This document shows, one piece after another, positions 25,333-37,999 of a stretch of DNA of 64,000 nucleotides. Position 1 is the first letter of the stretch. Every line of letters begins with the position of its first letter. The notes under the pieces were generated by a model. The model saw nothing but the letters and a program-made list of their open reading frames with translations. It did not search any database and was not told the DNA's origin. Both the position numbers and the translations under genes were made by a program. The DNA comes from Carya illinoinensis (Eukaryota; Streptophyta; Magnoliopsida; Fagales; Juglandaceae). Location of the stretch: positions 12,751,001 to 12,815,000 of the forward strand of contig NC_056761.1 in the NCBI RefSeq assembly GCF_018687715.1. The letters run 5' to 3'.

Positions 25333-25481
25333 CCGATAGCAATCAAGCAAGATAGAAGAAGGAGAAGAAAATAGTAAACGGCTGTGTAGTAGTGTTGGGT
25401 TTAAAGGGTGATAAAGAGACACAGAGGAAAAAGAAGATCGAAGCTTATACATGAAGGGTTGAGTTTATGGACTTATATATA
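25333..25481 (-). promoter_or_regulatory. Unit d: TATA box and first exon with a weakened donor
   Basis: TATATATAAG is at 25,473-25,481 on the minus strand. The leader contains a 24-bp segment (about 25,440-25,463) that unit c lacks. The donor-equivalent position reads CGG|GTAATTAG near 25,333, as in unit c. Confidence 0.5.
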
Positions 25482-26089
25482 GAAGCAGCCAGAACAGACT
25501 TTGACTGAAAATGAAAATGAAACTCGCTGGCATTGCTGCAATGCATGCATGCTCGACAAAAGTCACAAAACTCTCATGTGCTTTGGCAGTAGTACTGGCA
25601 AAGCAGTGTCTGCATGTGTCCGTTTGATTGTTTGCTGGGATCCTTTGATTTGATTCTCTGAAGTATTTGATTTTCTGCAGCTGCTGGGCGTGGCAGAGGT
25701 GATCATGCTTGCTGCGTGACTTTCCTCCTGTTTTTTACACTGAAGTAACCTTCTTTTATACTCTATGAGAATCCCAAGTTTCTGATATTGTTGTTCACTT
25801 GTCTTATTCTGGGTTCTTCCAAAGCTCTTGCAACACTACATTCCCTAAGTTCGCATTGAACATATGCATTTATTAACACTCTGTCCAAATTGGATAATCC
25901 ATATGGAACTGAAAAAATAAAAAAAAAACTCAAAAATTTCGTATCAATTGCAAAAATAATCCAATTTAGAACAAGGGAATCGAAAATGAAGTGTATATCT
26001 TTATGAATTAGAAACTGGAAAGCACAACCAAGAACATAAAAACGGTGAAGTTATACTACAACCCTCAACTTTCATTCTGATTTTTAATT

Positions 26090-26200
26090 TGCATGAGTTC
26101 TACCGGATAATGCTCCAATTTGAACTGATATCAACAGCCCTTTCCAATTTGTTTGCCATCAAATAGCCGTCAATGATCACATCTGCAATCTGCATTACTG
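26090..26200 (-). other. Exon-like block, decayed copy
   Basis: A relative of 18,099-18,326 with an internal deletion of about 20 bp and a stop in the frame that is open in the copies at 18.2 and 60.4 kb. It is followed at 26,272 by the Copia insertion. Confidence 0.35.
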
Positions 26201-26271
26201 CATTTTTTTTTTAATGGCGCCATTGCATTTAAACGACCTTGAACCATCACCAAAATTGCTGCAGCAGTAGG

Positions 26272-26435
26272 TGTCAACGAGGAATAATATTAGGCACCGT
26301 ATTAAGAGAATTATGGAGGAATGTTAGGCACCGTTTGTTGTATATAATTGACTTTCCATGTATAGTATTCGGTGGCATAGTTTATATAATAAAGAGAAAT
26401 CTCAAGGCCAGAGTATTCGGACCAAGAAATTGTCA
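26272..26435 (+). repeat. 5' LTR of TE1
   Basis: 164 bp, TG...CA ends. It differs from the 3' copy at the C/T in 'gagtatt(c/t)ggacc'. Confidence 0.95.
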
Positions 26436-27167
26436 TGGTATCAGAGCTTTCTTAAAATTTTCTTGTGTTTCGGTCTATCTTAGTAGTGTGATCCTACAGA
26501 AATTTTTTCTTACAGAAATTTTCAACCAAGCTATTCTGTTCTGTGTCTTTCGGCAGTCTGTGAGTTGTCTTTCGGCAGGTTCTTGGCACCATCATCTCGT
26601 GTTCTGCAGTTTCTTGGCACTCTGTTCTTGGCTTCGTGTTCTGCAGGTCCCTCTCCTCTCGGTTTCTCTCTTCTCTCCTCTTTGTGTTGGATCCACTCGG
26701 TTCTGCAGAATCATCATCCACTCGGTCTCTCTTCTCTCCTCTCGGTCTCATTTCCCCTCCTCTCGGCAGGTTCTCGGCAAACCACACGAGAACAGCTTCT
26801 GCAGGTTCTTCTCTCGGCAGGTTCTGCAGCTTCTCTCTTCCCGTGTATTTTTTTTTTCTTTTCCTAGCCTCGGTCAATTATTCCTCTTTTCCCAGCCTCG
26901 GTCAATTATTCAAACACAGCATCCGTTATTTTCAAACCCGATATATATGGGTTCAGGTCCTTTTTTGTTCTTCTTGAGGCTGATGACAATCCACAGAACA
27001 AATTCTTCTTGAAATTCTGTGTGGTATTTCGAGCACACAGTCCGTGGGTCATTTATCTTTTGACAGTTTCGGTATCCTCTCGGCAGTTTTATTAGCTTCC
27101 TAATTTTTTTGTGATTTTGCTTCCTGGCATCTTTAGTGCTATTTTTGTCTTGGCAATTTGTTTTCCA

Positions 27168-30100
27168 ATGGATTCTGCCCCTGTGTGTGTTAAATTTATG
27201 GGCACAAATTATTCTACCTGGGCATTTCAGTTTGAATTTTTTCTCAAAGGCAAAGACCTTTGGGGTCATATTGATGGCACGGATGTCGCCAAACCCTCTG
27301 CTTCTACACAATCTCAGGATGTCGGGTCTTCTCCGTCATGGGCCGTACTTGATGCACGCATCATGTCTTGGCTTCTTGGTTCCGTGGAGCCCCATATTGT
27401 CACCAACTTGCGACCCCATCGCTCCGCTCAATCTATGTGGGCTTACTTGAAGAGGGTTTATCATCAGGATAATAATGCTCGTCGCTTTCAGTTAGAACAT
27501 GTGATTGCCATGTTTCAACAGGGTAGCCTTTCTATCCAGGACTACTACTCGGCTTTTCTGACCCTTTGGCATGAATATGCTGATTTGGTTATAGCGGATG
27601 TTCCCGATGCCGCTCTTTGCACTATTCAGACTCTTCATGCGACTAGCCGCCGTGATCAGTTTCTTATGAAACTACGTTCGGAATATGAATCTGTTCGCTC
27701 CTCTTTACTGAACAGATCTCCTGTTCCTTCTCTTGATATTTGTTTTGGAGAGTTACTTCGTGAAGAACAACGTCTTAGTACTCAAGCTATTCTGGAGCAA
27801 TCTCATGGCAGTTCGGGGATGTCAACTGTAGCTTATGTTGCACACAGACGAGGACCCTCTATCAATTCTAAAAACTTGCAATGTTTCTGCTGCAAGGAAT
27901 ATGGGCATATTGCTGCCAATTGTTCTAAGAAATTCTGCTCTTATTGCAAGAAGAAGGGTCACATTATCACAGAGTGTCGTACTCGCCCTCAGCATCGTCA
28001 GGCCCAAGCATTTCAGACTTCGGTTACTGTTTTGCCTGCAGCGCCTTCTGCAGCAAATGGCTCTCCTGCACCTCCTACATTGAATTACTGCACCCCCGAC
28101 ATGGTGCAACAGATGCTCATTTCGGCATTATTAGCAATGGGGTTTCAAGGTAACAATTCTACTAAACTCTGGTACGTGGACTCGGGGGCCTCCAATCACA
28201 TGACTAATAATCCCATTGCTTTATGCCATGTCCGGCCCTACGCTGGTAAATCTGCTATTCAGACTGCCAATGGCAGCTCTTTGCCCATATCTGCTGTCGG
28301 AGATGTTTCTTCGAAGCTCACTGATGTGTTTCTTGCTCCTCAGCTTTCTACGAATCTTATTTCTGTTGGCCAATTAGTTGATAATAATTGTGCTGTTAAT
28401 TTTTCTGGTGATGATTGTGTTGTGCAGGACCAGGTAACGGGGGAGCCGATCGCGAAGGGACCTAAAGTGGGGCGCTTGTTTCCACTATTTTTGTCTGTTC
28501 CCAATTTTTCTCCAGTTTCTTCTATTAAGTCTTTTGCTTGTAATAATGTTTCAGATCTTAGTATGGTATGGCATCGTCGTTTAGGTCATCCTCATACTCA
28601 AATCTTATCTCATGTATTGAACTCTAGTTTACTTGGTAATAAAAATCGTTCTTCTTTATCTCTTGAATGTGATTCTTGCAAACTTGGTAAAAGCAAAACT
28701 CTTCCCTTCCCTTTGCATGCTAGTAGAGCATCTCACTGCTTTGATCTTATCCATAGTGATGTTTGGGGACCTTCTCCTATTTCTTCACATGAAAAGTTTA
28801 AATACTATGTGACTTTTATTGATGATCATAGCAGATTTACTTGGGTTTACTTTCTTCGCTCTAAATCTGAGGTCTTTTGTATTTTTACTGAATTTTTAGC
28901 GTATGTTGACAATCAATTTTCTGCTTCTATTAAAACATTACGCACAGATTCCGGTGGTGAATATTTGTCTACTGAGTTTCAAACATTCTTGGCTTCTAAG
29001 GGTATTATTCATCAACGTTCATGTCCCTCTACTCCTCAACAAAATGGAGTAGCCGAACGCAAAAATCGTCATCTCCTTGATGTGGTACGTACTCTCTTGT
29101 TAGAATCTTCTGTTCCATCCATGTTTTGGGTCGAGGCTCTGAAAACAGCTACTTATTTGATTAATCGTTTGCCTTCTCAAGTCTTAAATATGGAGTCTCC
29201 CTATTTCCGCTTATTTGCTACGCAACCTAGTTATGATAACCTTCGTACATTTGGTTGTGTATGTTTTGTGCATTTAACTCCTCATGAGCGACATAAATTA
29301 TCTACTCAATCTGTCCGTTGTGCTTTCTTGGGATATAATGTGTGTCAAAAGGGATTTGTGTGTTATGATCATACTTTACATCGTACACGGATTTCTAGAA
29401 ATGTTATTTTCTTTGAAAATCAACATTTCTTTCCTGTGTCTTCTGTGTCATCCTCTTCTACTGTGATTCTCCCCTCCTTTGAACAGCCATTCTCAGATCA
29501 TCATCCCGTCAGTTCTCGCTTTAGACCAGGTTTTGTGTATACGAGACGCTCCCGTCCACAGTCTCTTCCGGTGGCTCCACCGATATCTACTCCTACCATG
29601 CTCCAGGACCAATCAGTTGCAACACCCTCAGAGCACTTGGCACGTCGCTCTTCTCGAGTGTCAGTACCTCCGGATAGGTATGGATGGTTTGCTTCTGCTC
29701 TTACTGCTACATTATCCAATTTTGATATTCCCACATGCTACTCACATGCTGTCAAGCGAGATTGTTGGCGACAAGCTATGCAAGAAGAAATTGCTGCTTT
29801 AGAGGCCAATCACACCTGGGACATTGAGCCATGTCCTCCTACCATTGTTCCTCTAGGTTGCAAATGGGTTTATTCAGTCAAAGTCCAATCTGATGGACGT
29901 TTGGAACGTTACAAAGCTCGACTTGTTGCACTTGGGAATAATTAAGAATATGATGTCAATTATGAAGAGACCTTTGCTCCTGTGGCTAAGATGACTACTG
30001 TTCGTACGATTCTAGCTCTTGCTGCTTCTAGTGATTGACCACTACATCAGATGGATGTTAAGAATGCTTTCCTTCACGGGGATCTTAAAGAGTGTATTTA

Positions 30101-31262
30101 TATGAAGCCACCCCCGGAATTGTTCACTTCTCCAACTTCACATGTGTGTAAGCTTCGTCGCTCTCTTTATGGTCTCAAACAAGCTCCGAGGGCCTGGTTT
30201 GATAAATTCCACACAACTTTATTACAATTTTCATTCAAGCAAAGCAAGTATGATACTTCATTATTTCTTCGAAAATCAGACAAGGGTATTGTTGTTCTTT
30301 TAGTTTATGTTGATGATATTGTGATCACTGGTTCCGATTCTGTTTTACTTGACCAGCTCAAGACCCATCTCTTAGAGTCCTTTTATATGAAAGATCTTGG
30401 ATCTCTCACATATTTTCTTGGTCTTGAGGTGCATCGTAGTCCCTCTGGTATTTCACTCAATCAACATAAGTATGCTAGTGACTTGGTGGCTACAGCTGGC
30501 CTACAGGAGGCTACTTCTGTTGATACACCTATGGAATTAAATGTCAAGCTTCGCAAAGAGGAGGGTGACTTACTTGTTGATCCTAGTTTATATCGAAAGT
30601 TGGTGGGTAGTCTTGTTTATCTCACCATTACTAGACCAGACATTTCTTTTGCTGTACAGCAAGTCAGTCAATTTCTTCAGACTCCTCGTCATCTTCATTT
30701 GGCTGCTGTTCATAGGATCATACGCTATGTTCAGGGCACTTCTGCCCGTGGTTTATTCTTCCCGGCTAGCAACTCTACTCATCTTGCTGCTTATAGCGAT
30801 GCTGATTGGGCTGGTTGTGCGGATACACATCGCTCCATCACTGGTTGGTGTGTGTTCTTAGGTAATGCATTGATCTCTTGGAAGAGTAAGAAGCAAGACA
30901 GAGTTTCTAAGTCATCTACAGAATCTGAATACCGGGCGATGTCTTTAGCTTGTTCTGAAATTATTTGGCTTCGAGGTATGCTTGCTGAACTAGATTTTTC
31001 AGAGACCGATCCCACACCTCTACATGCCGATAATACGAGTGCTATTCAGATCACAGCCAATCCTGTCTATCATGAGCGCACGAAGCATATTGAAGTCGAT
31101 TGTCACTCTATCCGTGAAGCATTTGACGATCGTTTTATCACTCTTCCACATATTTCTACTGAACTTCAAATCGCTGATATCTTCACCAAGGCTCTCACTC
31201 GTCATCGACATTGCCTCTTAAGTAACAAATTGATGCTTGTTGATTTACGGGCATCAATTTGA
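27168..31262 (+). pseudogene. TE1 Gag-Pol polyprotein with two in-frame stops
   Basis: A frame of about 1364 codons from ATG 27,168 (MDSAPV) encodes the replication polyprotein of TE1. In order: Gag with UBN2-type fold; two CCHC zinc knuckles from residue 239; aspartic protease motif DSGAS near 338; GAG-pre-integrase; integrase core with HSDVWGP near 529, TLRTDSGGEY near 594 and PQQNGVAERKN; reverse transcriptase with MDVKNAFLHG and YVDDI (near 1047); RNase H with DADWAGC near 1210 and STESEYRA. Stop codons replace codon 926 (TAA at 29,943) and codon 957 (TGA at 30,036), both between integrase and the catalytic RT motifs. Each looks like a single transition. Gag, protease and integrase could still be made; RT could not without readthrough. 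Confidence 0.92.
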
Positions 31263-31269
31263 GGGGGGC

Positions 31270-31433
31270 TGTCAACGAGGAATAATATTAGGCACCGTAT
31301 TAAGAGAATTATGGAGGAATGTTAGGCACCGTTTGTTGTATATAATTGACTTTCCATGTATAGTATTCGGTGGCATAGTTTATATAATAAAGAGAAATCT
31401 CAAGGCCAGAGTATTTGGACCAAGAAATTGTCA
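31270..31433 (+). repeat. 3' LTR of TE1
   Basis: 164 bp, preceded directly by the polypurine tract and followed by the GTAGG target duplication. Confidence 0.95.
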
Positions 31434-31835
31434 GTAGGTCCACTAAGAGTGGCTTAATTTGCATGTGAACAAAAAACTGAATTAGTTTGATTTTTACCAG
31501 AGATGAAGCTCGTGGTTTTGAGGATTTGGGTGTGTAGTAGTTTAAGGCCTTGAAGCATGAACTCCTTCAGGTCAACTTAGTCAAGCACTTAATCCTCTAA
31601 TTGTGTTTGGTGTACCTATTATTTCTGTTCGACACTCTTTTATCATTATACCACGGATTTGTCCCAACGTGTAAAAAGAACTTGGGAAAAATAAAATTTC
31701 CTAGCAAACAAAAAATGTAGTTCCCTTTTTCTTTTATGTGATTCAACGTTAAGTTTGAGTGCTGAGGTGATCGCAGATGATTTGAGTTTATCATTGAATA
31801 GTAGTGTTTTGTAAATCTCATTGAGATGTTTTTTA
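31434..31835. repeat. Tandem-unit sequence between the two Copia elements
   Basis: Host sequence matching 60,590-60,980 and parts of 18,320-18,450 and 18,826-18,960. It shows the empty sites for TE1, for TE2 and for the 18,442 MITE. From 31,752 it is the left part of the second MITE family, cut by TE2. Confidence 0.7.
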
Positions 31836-31995
31836 TGACAGTTTCTTGGTCCGAATACCCTGGCCTTGAGTTTTCTCTTTATTATATAAACCATATCACC
31901 GAATACTATACATGGAAAGTCAACTATATACAACAAACGGTGCCTAACATTCCTCCATAATTCAACTAATACGGTGCCTAATATTCTCGTTGACA
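31836..31995 (-). repeat. 3' LTR of TE2
   Basis: 160 bp, next to the polypurine tract. Same family as the TE1 LTRs but shorter by a few bases and with several differences. Confidence 0.93.
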
Positions 31996-32002
31996 GCCCC
32001 CC

Positions 32003-34729
32003 TCAAATTGATGCCCGTAAATCAACAAGCATCAATTTGTTACTTAGCAAGTAATATCGATGACGAGTGAGAGCCTTGGTGAAGATATCAGCAATTTGTA
32101 GTTCAGTAGAAATATGTGGAAGAGTGATAACACGAGCTTCAAATGCTTCACGGATAGAGTGACAATCGACTTCAATATGCTTCGTGCGCTCATGATAGAC
32201 AGGATTGGCTGTGATCTGAATAGCACTTGTATTATCGGCATGTAGAGGTGTGGGATCAGTCTCTAAAAAATCTAGCTCAGCAAGCATACCTCGAAGCCAA
32301 ATAATTTCAGAACAAGCTAAAGACATCGCCCGGTATTCAGATTCCGTAGATGACTTAGAAACTGTCTTGCTTCTTACTCTTCCAAGAGATCAATGCATTA
32401 CCTAAGAACACACACCAACCAGTGATGGAGCGACCTGTATCCGCACAACCAACCCAATCAACATCGCTATAAACAGCAAGACGAGTAGAAATAACATTTC
32501 TAGAAATCCGTGTACGATGTAAAGTATGATCATAACACACAAATCCCTTTTGACACACATTATATCCCAAGAAAGCACAACGGACAGATTGAACAGATAA
32601 TTTATGTCGCTCATGAGGAGTTAAATGCACAAAACATACACAACCAAATGTACGAAAGTTATCATAACTAGGTTGCGTAGCAAATAAGCGGAAATAGGGA
32701 GACTCCATATTTAAGACTTGAGAAGGCAAACGATTAATCAAATAAGTAGCTGTTTTCAGAGCCTCGACCCAAAACATGGATGGAACAGAAGATTCTAACA
32801 AGAGAGTACGTACCACATCAAGGAGATAACGATTTTTGCGTTCGGCTACTCCATTTTGTTGAGGAGTAGAGGGACATGAACGTTGATGAATAATACCCTT
32901 AGAAGCCAAGAATGTTTGAAACTCAGTAGACAAATATTCACCACCGGAATCTGTGCGTAATGTTTTAATAGAAGCAGAAAATTGATTGTCAACATACGCT
33001 AAAAATTCAGTAAAAATACGAAAGACCTCAGATTTAGAGTGAAGGAAGTAAACCCAAGTAAATCTGCTATGATCATCAATAAAAGTCACATAGTATTTAA
33101 ACTTTTCATGTGAAGAAACAGGAGAAGGTCCCCAAACATCACTATGGATAAGATCAAAGCAGTGAGATGCTCTACTAGCATGCAAAGGAAAGGGAAGAGT
33201 TTTGCTTTTACCAAGTTTGCAAGAATCACATTCAAGAGATAAAGAAGAACGATTTTTATTACCAAGTAAACTAGAGTTCAATACATGAGATAAGATTTGA
33301 GTATGGGGATGACCTAAACGACGATGCCATACCATACTAAGATCTGAAACATTATTAAAGCAAAAGACTTAATAGAAGAAACTGGAGAAAAATTGGGAAC
33401 AGACAAAAATAGTGGAAACAAGCACCCCACTTTAGGTCCCTTCGCGATCGGCTCCCCCGTTACCTGGTCCTGCACAACACAACCATCACCAGAAAAACTA
33501 ACAGCACAATTATTATCAACTAATTGGCCGAAAGAAATAAGATTCGTAGAAAGCTGAGGAGCAAGAAACACATCAGTGAGCTTCGAAGAAACATCTCCGA
33601 CAGCAGCTATGGGCAAAGAGCTGCCATTGGCAGTCTGAATAGCAGATTTACCAGCGTAGGGCCGGACATGGCATAAAGCAATGGGATTATTAGTCATGTG
33701 ATTGGAGGCCCCCGAGTCCACGTACCAGAGTTTAGTAGAATTGTTACCTTGGAACCCCATTGCTGATAATGTCGAAATGAGCATCTGTTGCACCATGTCG
33801 GGGGTGCAATAATTAAATGCAGGAGGTGCAGGAGAGTCATTTGCTGCAGAAGGTGCTGCGGGCAAAACAGTAACCGAAGTCTGAAATGCTTGGGCCTGAC
33901 GATGCTGAGGGCGAGTACGACACTCTGTGATAATGTGACCCTTCTTCTTGCAATAAGAGCAGAATTTCTTAGAATAATTGACAGCAATATGCCCATATTC
34001 CTTGCAGCAGAAACATTGCAAGTTTTTAGAATTGATAGAGGGTCCTCGTCTGTGTGCAACATAAGCTACAGTTGACATCCCAGAACTACCATGAGATTGC
34101 TCCAGAATAGCTTGAGTACTAAGACGTTGTTCTTCACGAAGTAACTCTCCAAAACAAATATCAAGAGAGGGAGCAGGAGATCTGTTCAGTAAAGAGGAGC
34201 GAACAGATTCATATTCCGAACGTAGCTTCATAAGAAACTGATCACGGCGGGTAGTCGCATGAAGAGTCTGAATAGTGCAAAGAGCGGCATCGGGAACATC
34301 CACTGTAACCAAATCAGCATATTCATGCCAAAGGGTCAGAAAAGCCGAGTAGTAGTCCTGGATAGAAAGACTACCCTGTTGAAACATGGCAATCGCATGT
34401 TCTAACTGAAAGCGACGAGCATCATTATCCTGATGATAAACCCTCTTCAAGTAAGCCCACATAGATTGAGCGGAGCGATGGGGTCGCAAGTTGATGACAA
34501 TATGGGGCTCCACGGAACCAAGAAGCCAAGACATGATGCGTGCATCAAGCACGGCCCATGACGGAGAAGACCCGACATCCTGAGATTGTGTAGAAGCGGA
34601 GGGTTTGGCGACATCCGTGCCATCAATATGACCCCAAAGGTCTTTGCCCTTGAGAAAAAATTCAAACTGAAATGCCCAAGTAGAATAATTTGTACCCGTA
34701 AATTTAACACACACAGGTGCAGAATCCAT
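32003..34729 (-). pseudogene. TE2 Gag-protease-integrase remnant fused to an RNase H tail; RT missing
   Basis: From ATG 34,729 (MDSAPV) the frame gives Gag, zinc knuckles (the first with NYSKKF where TE1 has NCSKKF, so one Cys ligand is lost) and DSGAS protease. A 1-bp deletion near 33,358 shifts the frame; integrase then continues open to about 32,495. There the sequence jumps from the end of integrase (TE1 position about 29,407) to RNase H (about 30,776), removing about 1.37 kb with all of the reverse transcriptase. A 2-bp deletion near 32,363 breaks RNase H; its end stays open at 32,003-32,326. The element cannot encode its own RT and would need a partner. Confidence 0.9.
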
Positions 34730-35471
34730 CGGAAAAAAAATTGCTGAGACAAAAAAATAGCACTAAAGATGCCAAGAAGCAAAATCACAAAAAAATTAGG
34801 AAGCTAATAAAACTGCCGAGAGGATACCGAAACTGTCAAGAGATAAATGCCCGAAAAAAAATGGACTGAAGAAAGTAACAGAGTGCACCGAAGACTGACC
34901 CACGGACTGTGTGCTCGAAAATACCACACAGAATCTCAAATCTAATCCAGAATTTCACGTTGGATTGCTTAGAATTCTCCAGAAGGTGCCAACATATGAA
35001 ACCGAGAGGGGAAAAGAAAGAAAAAAAATACACGGGAAGACAACACCTTAATGTATTTTTAGCTTGTGAAGGGTTAGGATAGATCAAGTCAAAAACAATT
35101 TTCTACGGTATTTTAGCACCAGATTTTAGTTTGTATAGAACTGGTAAACAGAACGAGAGAACTGGTAAACAGAACTGGAAGAGAAATGAAACCGAGAGGA
35201 ACCTGCAGAACCTGCCGAGAGGAGAGGAGAGAAGCTGTTCTCGTGTGGTTTGCCGAGAACCTGCAGAACCTGCAAAACACGAAGCCAACAAGATGATGGT
35301 GCCAAGAACCTGCCGAAAGACAACTCACAGAGTGCCGAAAGACACAGAACAGAACCGGGAACAGAACAGAGCAGCTTGGTCAAAAATTTCTGTAAGAAAA
35401 AAATTTCTGTAGGATCACACTACTAAGATAGATCGAAACACAAGAAAAATTTTAAGAAAGCTCTGATACCA

Positions 35472-35631
35472 TGACAGTTTCTTGGTCCGAATACCCTAGC
35501 CTTGAGTTTTCTCTTTATTATATAAACTATATCACCGAATACTATACATGGAAAGTCAACTATATACAACAAACGGTGCCTAACATTCCTCCATAATTCA
35601 ACTAATACGGTGCCTAATATTCTCGTTGACA
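35472..35631 (-). repeat. 5' LTR of TE2
   Basis: 160 bp. It starts, on the minus strand, at 35,631 and is followed by the primer-binding site at 35,471-35,460. Confidence 0.93.
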
Positions 35632-35815
35632 TTTGAATATAAAGTTGGTTTAGATATTTGTTTGAATGTATAAAGTTAGTTGAGATATGTGTTTGAATGT
35701 ATGGAATAGATTGAGATATGTTTAACTTTTTGTGAGAAGTTAAAAAAGTAGTGGATCCCATCAATGATCGGTTTGAGATAGGTTAAAATCGCTTTTAACA
35801 CCCAAACATAAATAT
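35632..35815. mobile_element. Right part of the MITE split by TE2
   Basis: It continues the MITE begun at 31,752 and ends 'cacccaaacata', the same terminus as in the copies at 19,195 and about 61,119. Confidence 0.55.
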
Positions 35816-36309
35816 TTAAGAATGAATGAATCTCGAGTTATTAACAAGTAGGGCGATCAATTAGGTAGTATGTTTTTCATGTCAGGTTTGTGTAGGGTCA
35901 GTTGGATTTGGTTCATTTTTAAAGTAACCGGACTCAACACAAATAATTAAACGGGTCAAATATCTTGATCTTAACTCAATAAACTTGGTATGTTTATTTT
36001 ATGGATTGACTCAACATTACTCATTTGACCAGTTTATTTAAACATGTCAATTATTGATTGAGCCAACTCAACACGGCCTATTTGCCTAATTAAAATAAAT
36101 AAAAAGGGAAATTTAAAAAATACTCATAAATATTGATCATTCCTACCATTATATAACAGGACAAAGGCTATACATGAAGATTCTATGAAAAGATTGAAAT
36201 AAGTGCTATATTTTTCAACTTAATAATTTGACTTTTTATAAATAAAAAATATATAATCGGGTCACGAGTTGACCCGAATGATCCAAATAATCATGTTATG
36301 GATAGTTAC

Positions 36310-37260
36310 GGTTGCTAATGAATCACATGGCTGCGTGGAGTTGTTAGGAGCAATCGTCAACTTAGCCAAGAGTCCTAATGAATAAAAGTAGTTCTTCCCA
36401 TTGCCCTGAGGAATGGAGTAGACTAAAGAGTTTGGAAACATACAAAAAAGTAGGGGAATTTACAATTAAATCTGCTTGGCAGAATTGAGAAGAACATACC
36501 CTGATTTTCAGATAGCCAAGTGATGTGGAACTCTTTGATTCCTACTAAAATACCAGTGTTTGGTTGGAAACTAGCTTTTGAGCATTACCTATTGATTCGG
36601 CAACTAGAAGATGTGACATCCTATTAGTTTCTAAATGTCATTGCTGTAGATCATTTGTTTAATAAGGAGAGTTAGCTTCTGTGATATATGGGAGGATTTT
36701 GCTGCAGTGTATAGTTTCTCAAATTTACTGTCGTTTCAATTGAAAGATAGGTTGGTGAAATGGTAGCAACTTTCCAGAAGAGATGATCAAGCCTCAATTC
36801 TTACTTCCATTACTCTTATGTTCATTCAATGGGAGATATGGGTAGCTAGACATGATCATCTTCCCAAAGGTAAGGAACCTATGGTTACAGCAGTTATCAA
36901 TAAGATCAAATATTGGCTACTTGAATATAATGCTTTTGTTAAGCCTTCTCAAACTCTTGAATTTAGTGCTCATATTTCTCTACGAATTCTGGGTATTAAT
37001 CCACTTTGAGCCAAAGTTAAAAAGCCATTTCCAGTAACTTGGCAGCCTCCTACTCAGGGCATGTTATTGATGGCTCCTCATTTGGAAATCCTGGTATGGC
37101 AGGATCTGGAGGTATCTTGAGAAATGCAACTGGCCAATTTGTATTTGCCTTTTCACTCCATTTGGGACATGGAACTAATACTTTGGCTGAGTTGTTGGCT
37201 CTAAAACAAAGCCTCTTATTTTGCTTTGCAGCTAGATTTCACTTGTGTAATATTTGAAAC
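36310..37260 (+). pseudogene. LINE ORF2 C-terminal relic, longest copy
   Basis: Related to 19,829-20,640, and it retains an RNase H-like domain: DGSSFGNPGMAGSGG followed by TGQFVFAFS and TLAELLALKQSLLF. These are the conserved strand-1 Asp/Gly region and AEL helix of plant LINE RNase H domains. Frames are broken upstream. 37,260-37,700 shows no further coding sequence. Confidence 0.65.
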
Positions 37261-37999
37261 CGAAACTGATTCAGCCATCATTCTTTATCTCTTGCACACA
37301 AGTTGTTAATGAGTATCATGTTTGTCTCTTGTTATGCCTATATTTTGTTTTGCACTAAACTGGTAGGGGAGCTATTGTTTCGTTCTAAACTTTACTTGTG
37401 CGTTTATTTGTGCTTGTAACATATCATTTTCTATTTTTGCTAATCAAATCACTTAGGTCCACCTATTAACTCTTGACCCGACACGACCTGATTATCTTAA
37501 CCTTAACTCAATTATTCCGTGTCGGGCTTGCTGTTCTTATAAAAAATTGACAACCCTAATCTCAACACCTTGCATGAGTACAATGTCACCCTCCAATAAA
37601 TAAATAAAAAAAGTCACATTCAACTTTCATGACTGATCTTTCTTTGCTTTATAACGATCAAACCTACCTTATTCTCAGCTTTCCAAAAAGTATTTCACAC
37701 TTAATAATACCCATATACTATCAGATTCATTCTCACATCCTGCCCTCAGGAAATCCCAATCCCATTGAGAATTACAACCATCGCTTACAGATTGGGAAGC
37801 AACCATCCACTTTCAGATTAAACAGGGTAAAAACTAGATTGCTACAAATGATTTTCAGCCTTGATGAACAGAAATCTGTGCAATTAGAAGCGCAGCTACA
37901 CACAAAACCAACTAGCTCCCAAATTTTCAACAGGGTAAAACCATGATTTGAGTGACAAAGGTAATGCCAACATCAAGTCAAAATACAGCATGGATCTAG

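Larger units (their letters stand above)
26272..31433 (+). mobile_element. Nearly intact Copia LTR retrotransposon (TE1, 5162 bp)
   Basis: Two 164-bp LTRs (26,272-26,435 and 31,270-31,433) begin TGTCAACG and end TTGTCA. They differ at one position that I can see, so insertion was recent. The target duplication is GTAGG (26,267-26,271 and 31,434-31,438). A primer-binding site TGGTATCAGAGC (26,436-26,447), complementary to initiator tRNA-Met, follows the 5' LTR. A purine tract TTTGAGGGGGGC ends at 31,269. Domain order Gag-PR-INT-RT-RNaseH is Copia. The small LTRs recall the Ale/Retrofit lineage, not verified. Confidence 0.95.
31836..35631 (-). mobile_element. Internally deleted Copia element (TE2, 3796 bp), same family as TE1
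   Basis: LTRs of 160 bp at 35,472-35,631 (5') and 31,836-31,995 (3') differ at two positions that I can see. The primer-binding site lies at 35,460-35,471 and the purine tract is next to 31,996, both on the minus strand. The flanks TTTTA and TTTGA agree at 4 of 5 bases, an imperfect target duplication. TE2 lies inside an older MITE (31,752-31,835 continued at 35,632-35,815). Confidence 0.93.

Noticed and set aside
26239..27012. 257-codon frame across the TE1 5' LTR and leader
   Set aside because: It lies across LTR, primer-binding site and untranslated leader of a Copia element; the polyprotein starts at 27,168.
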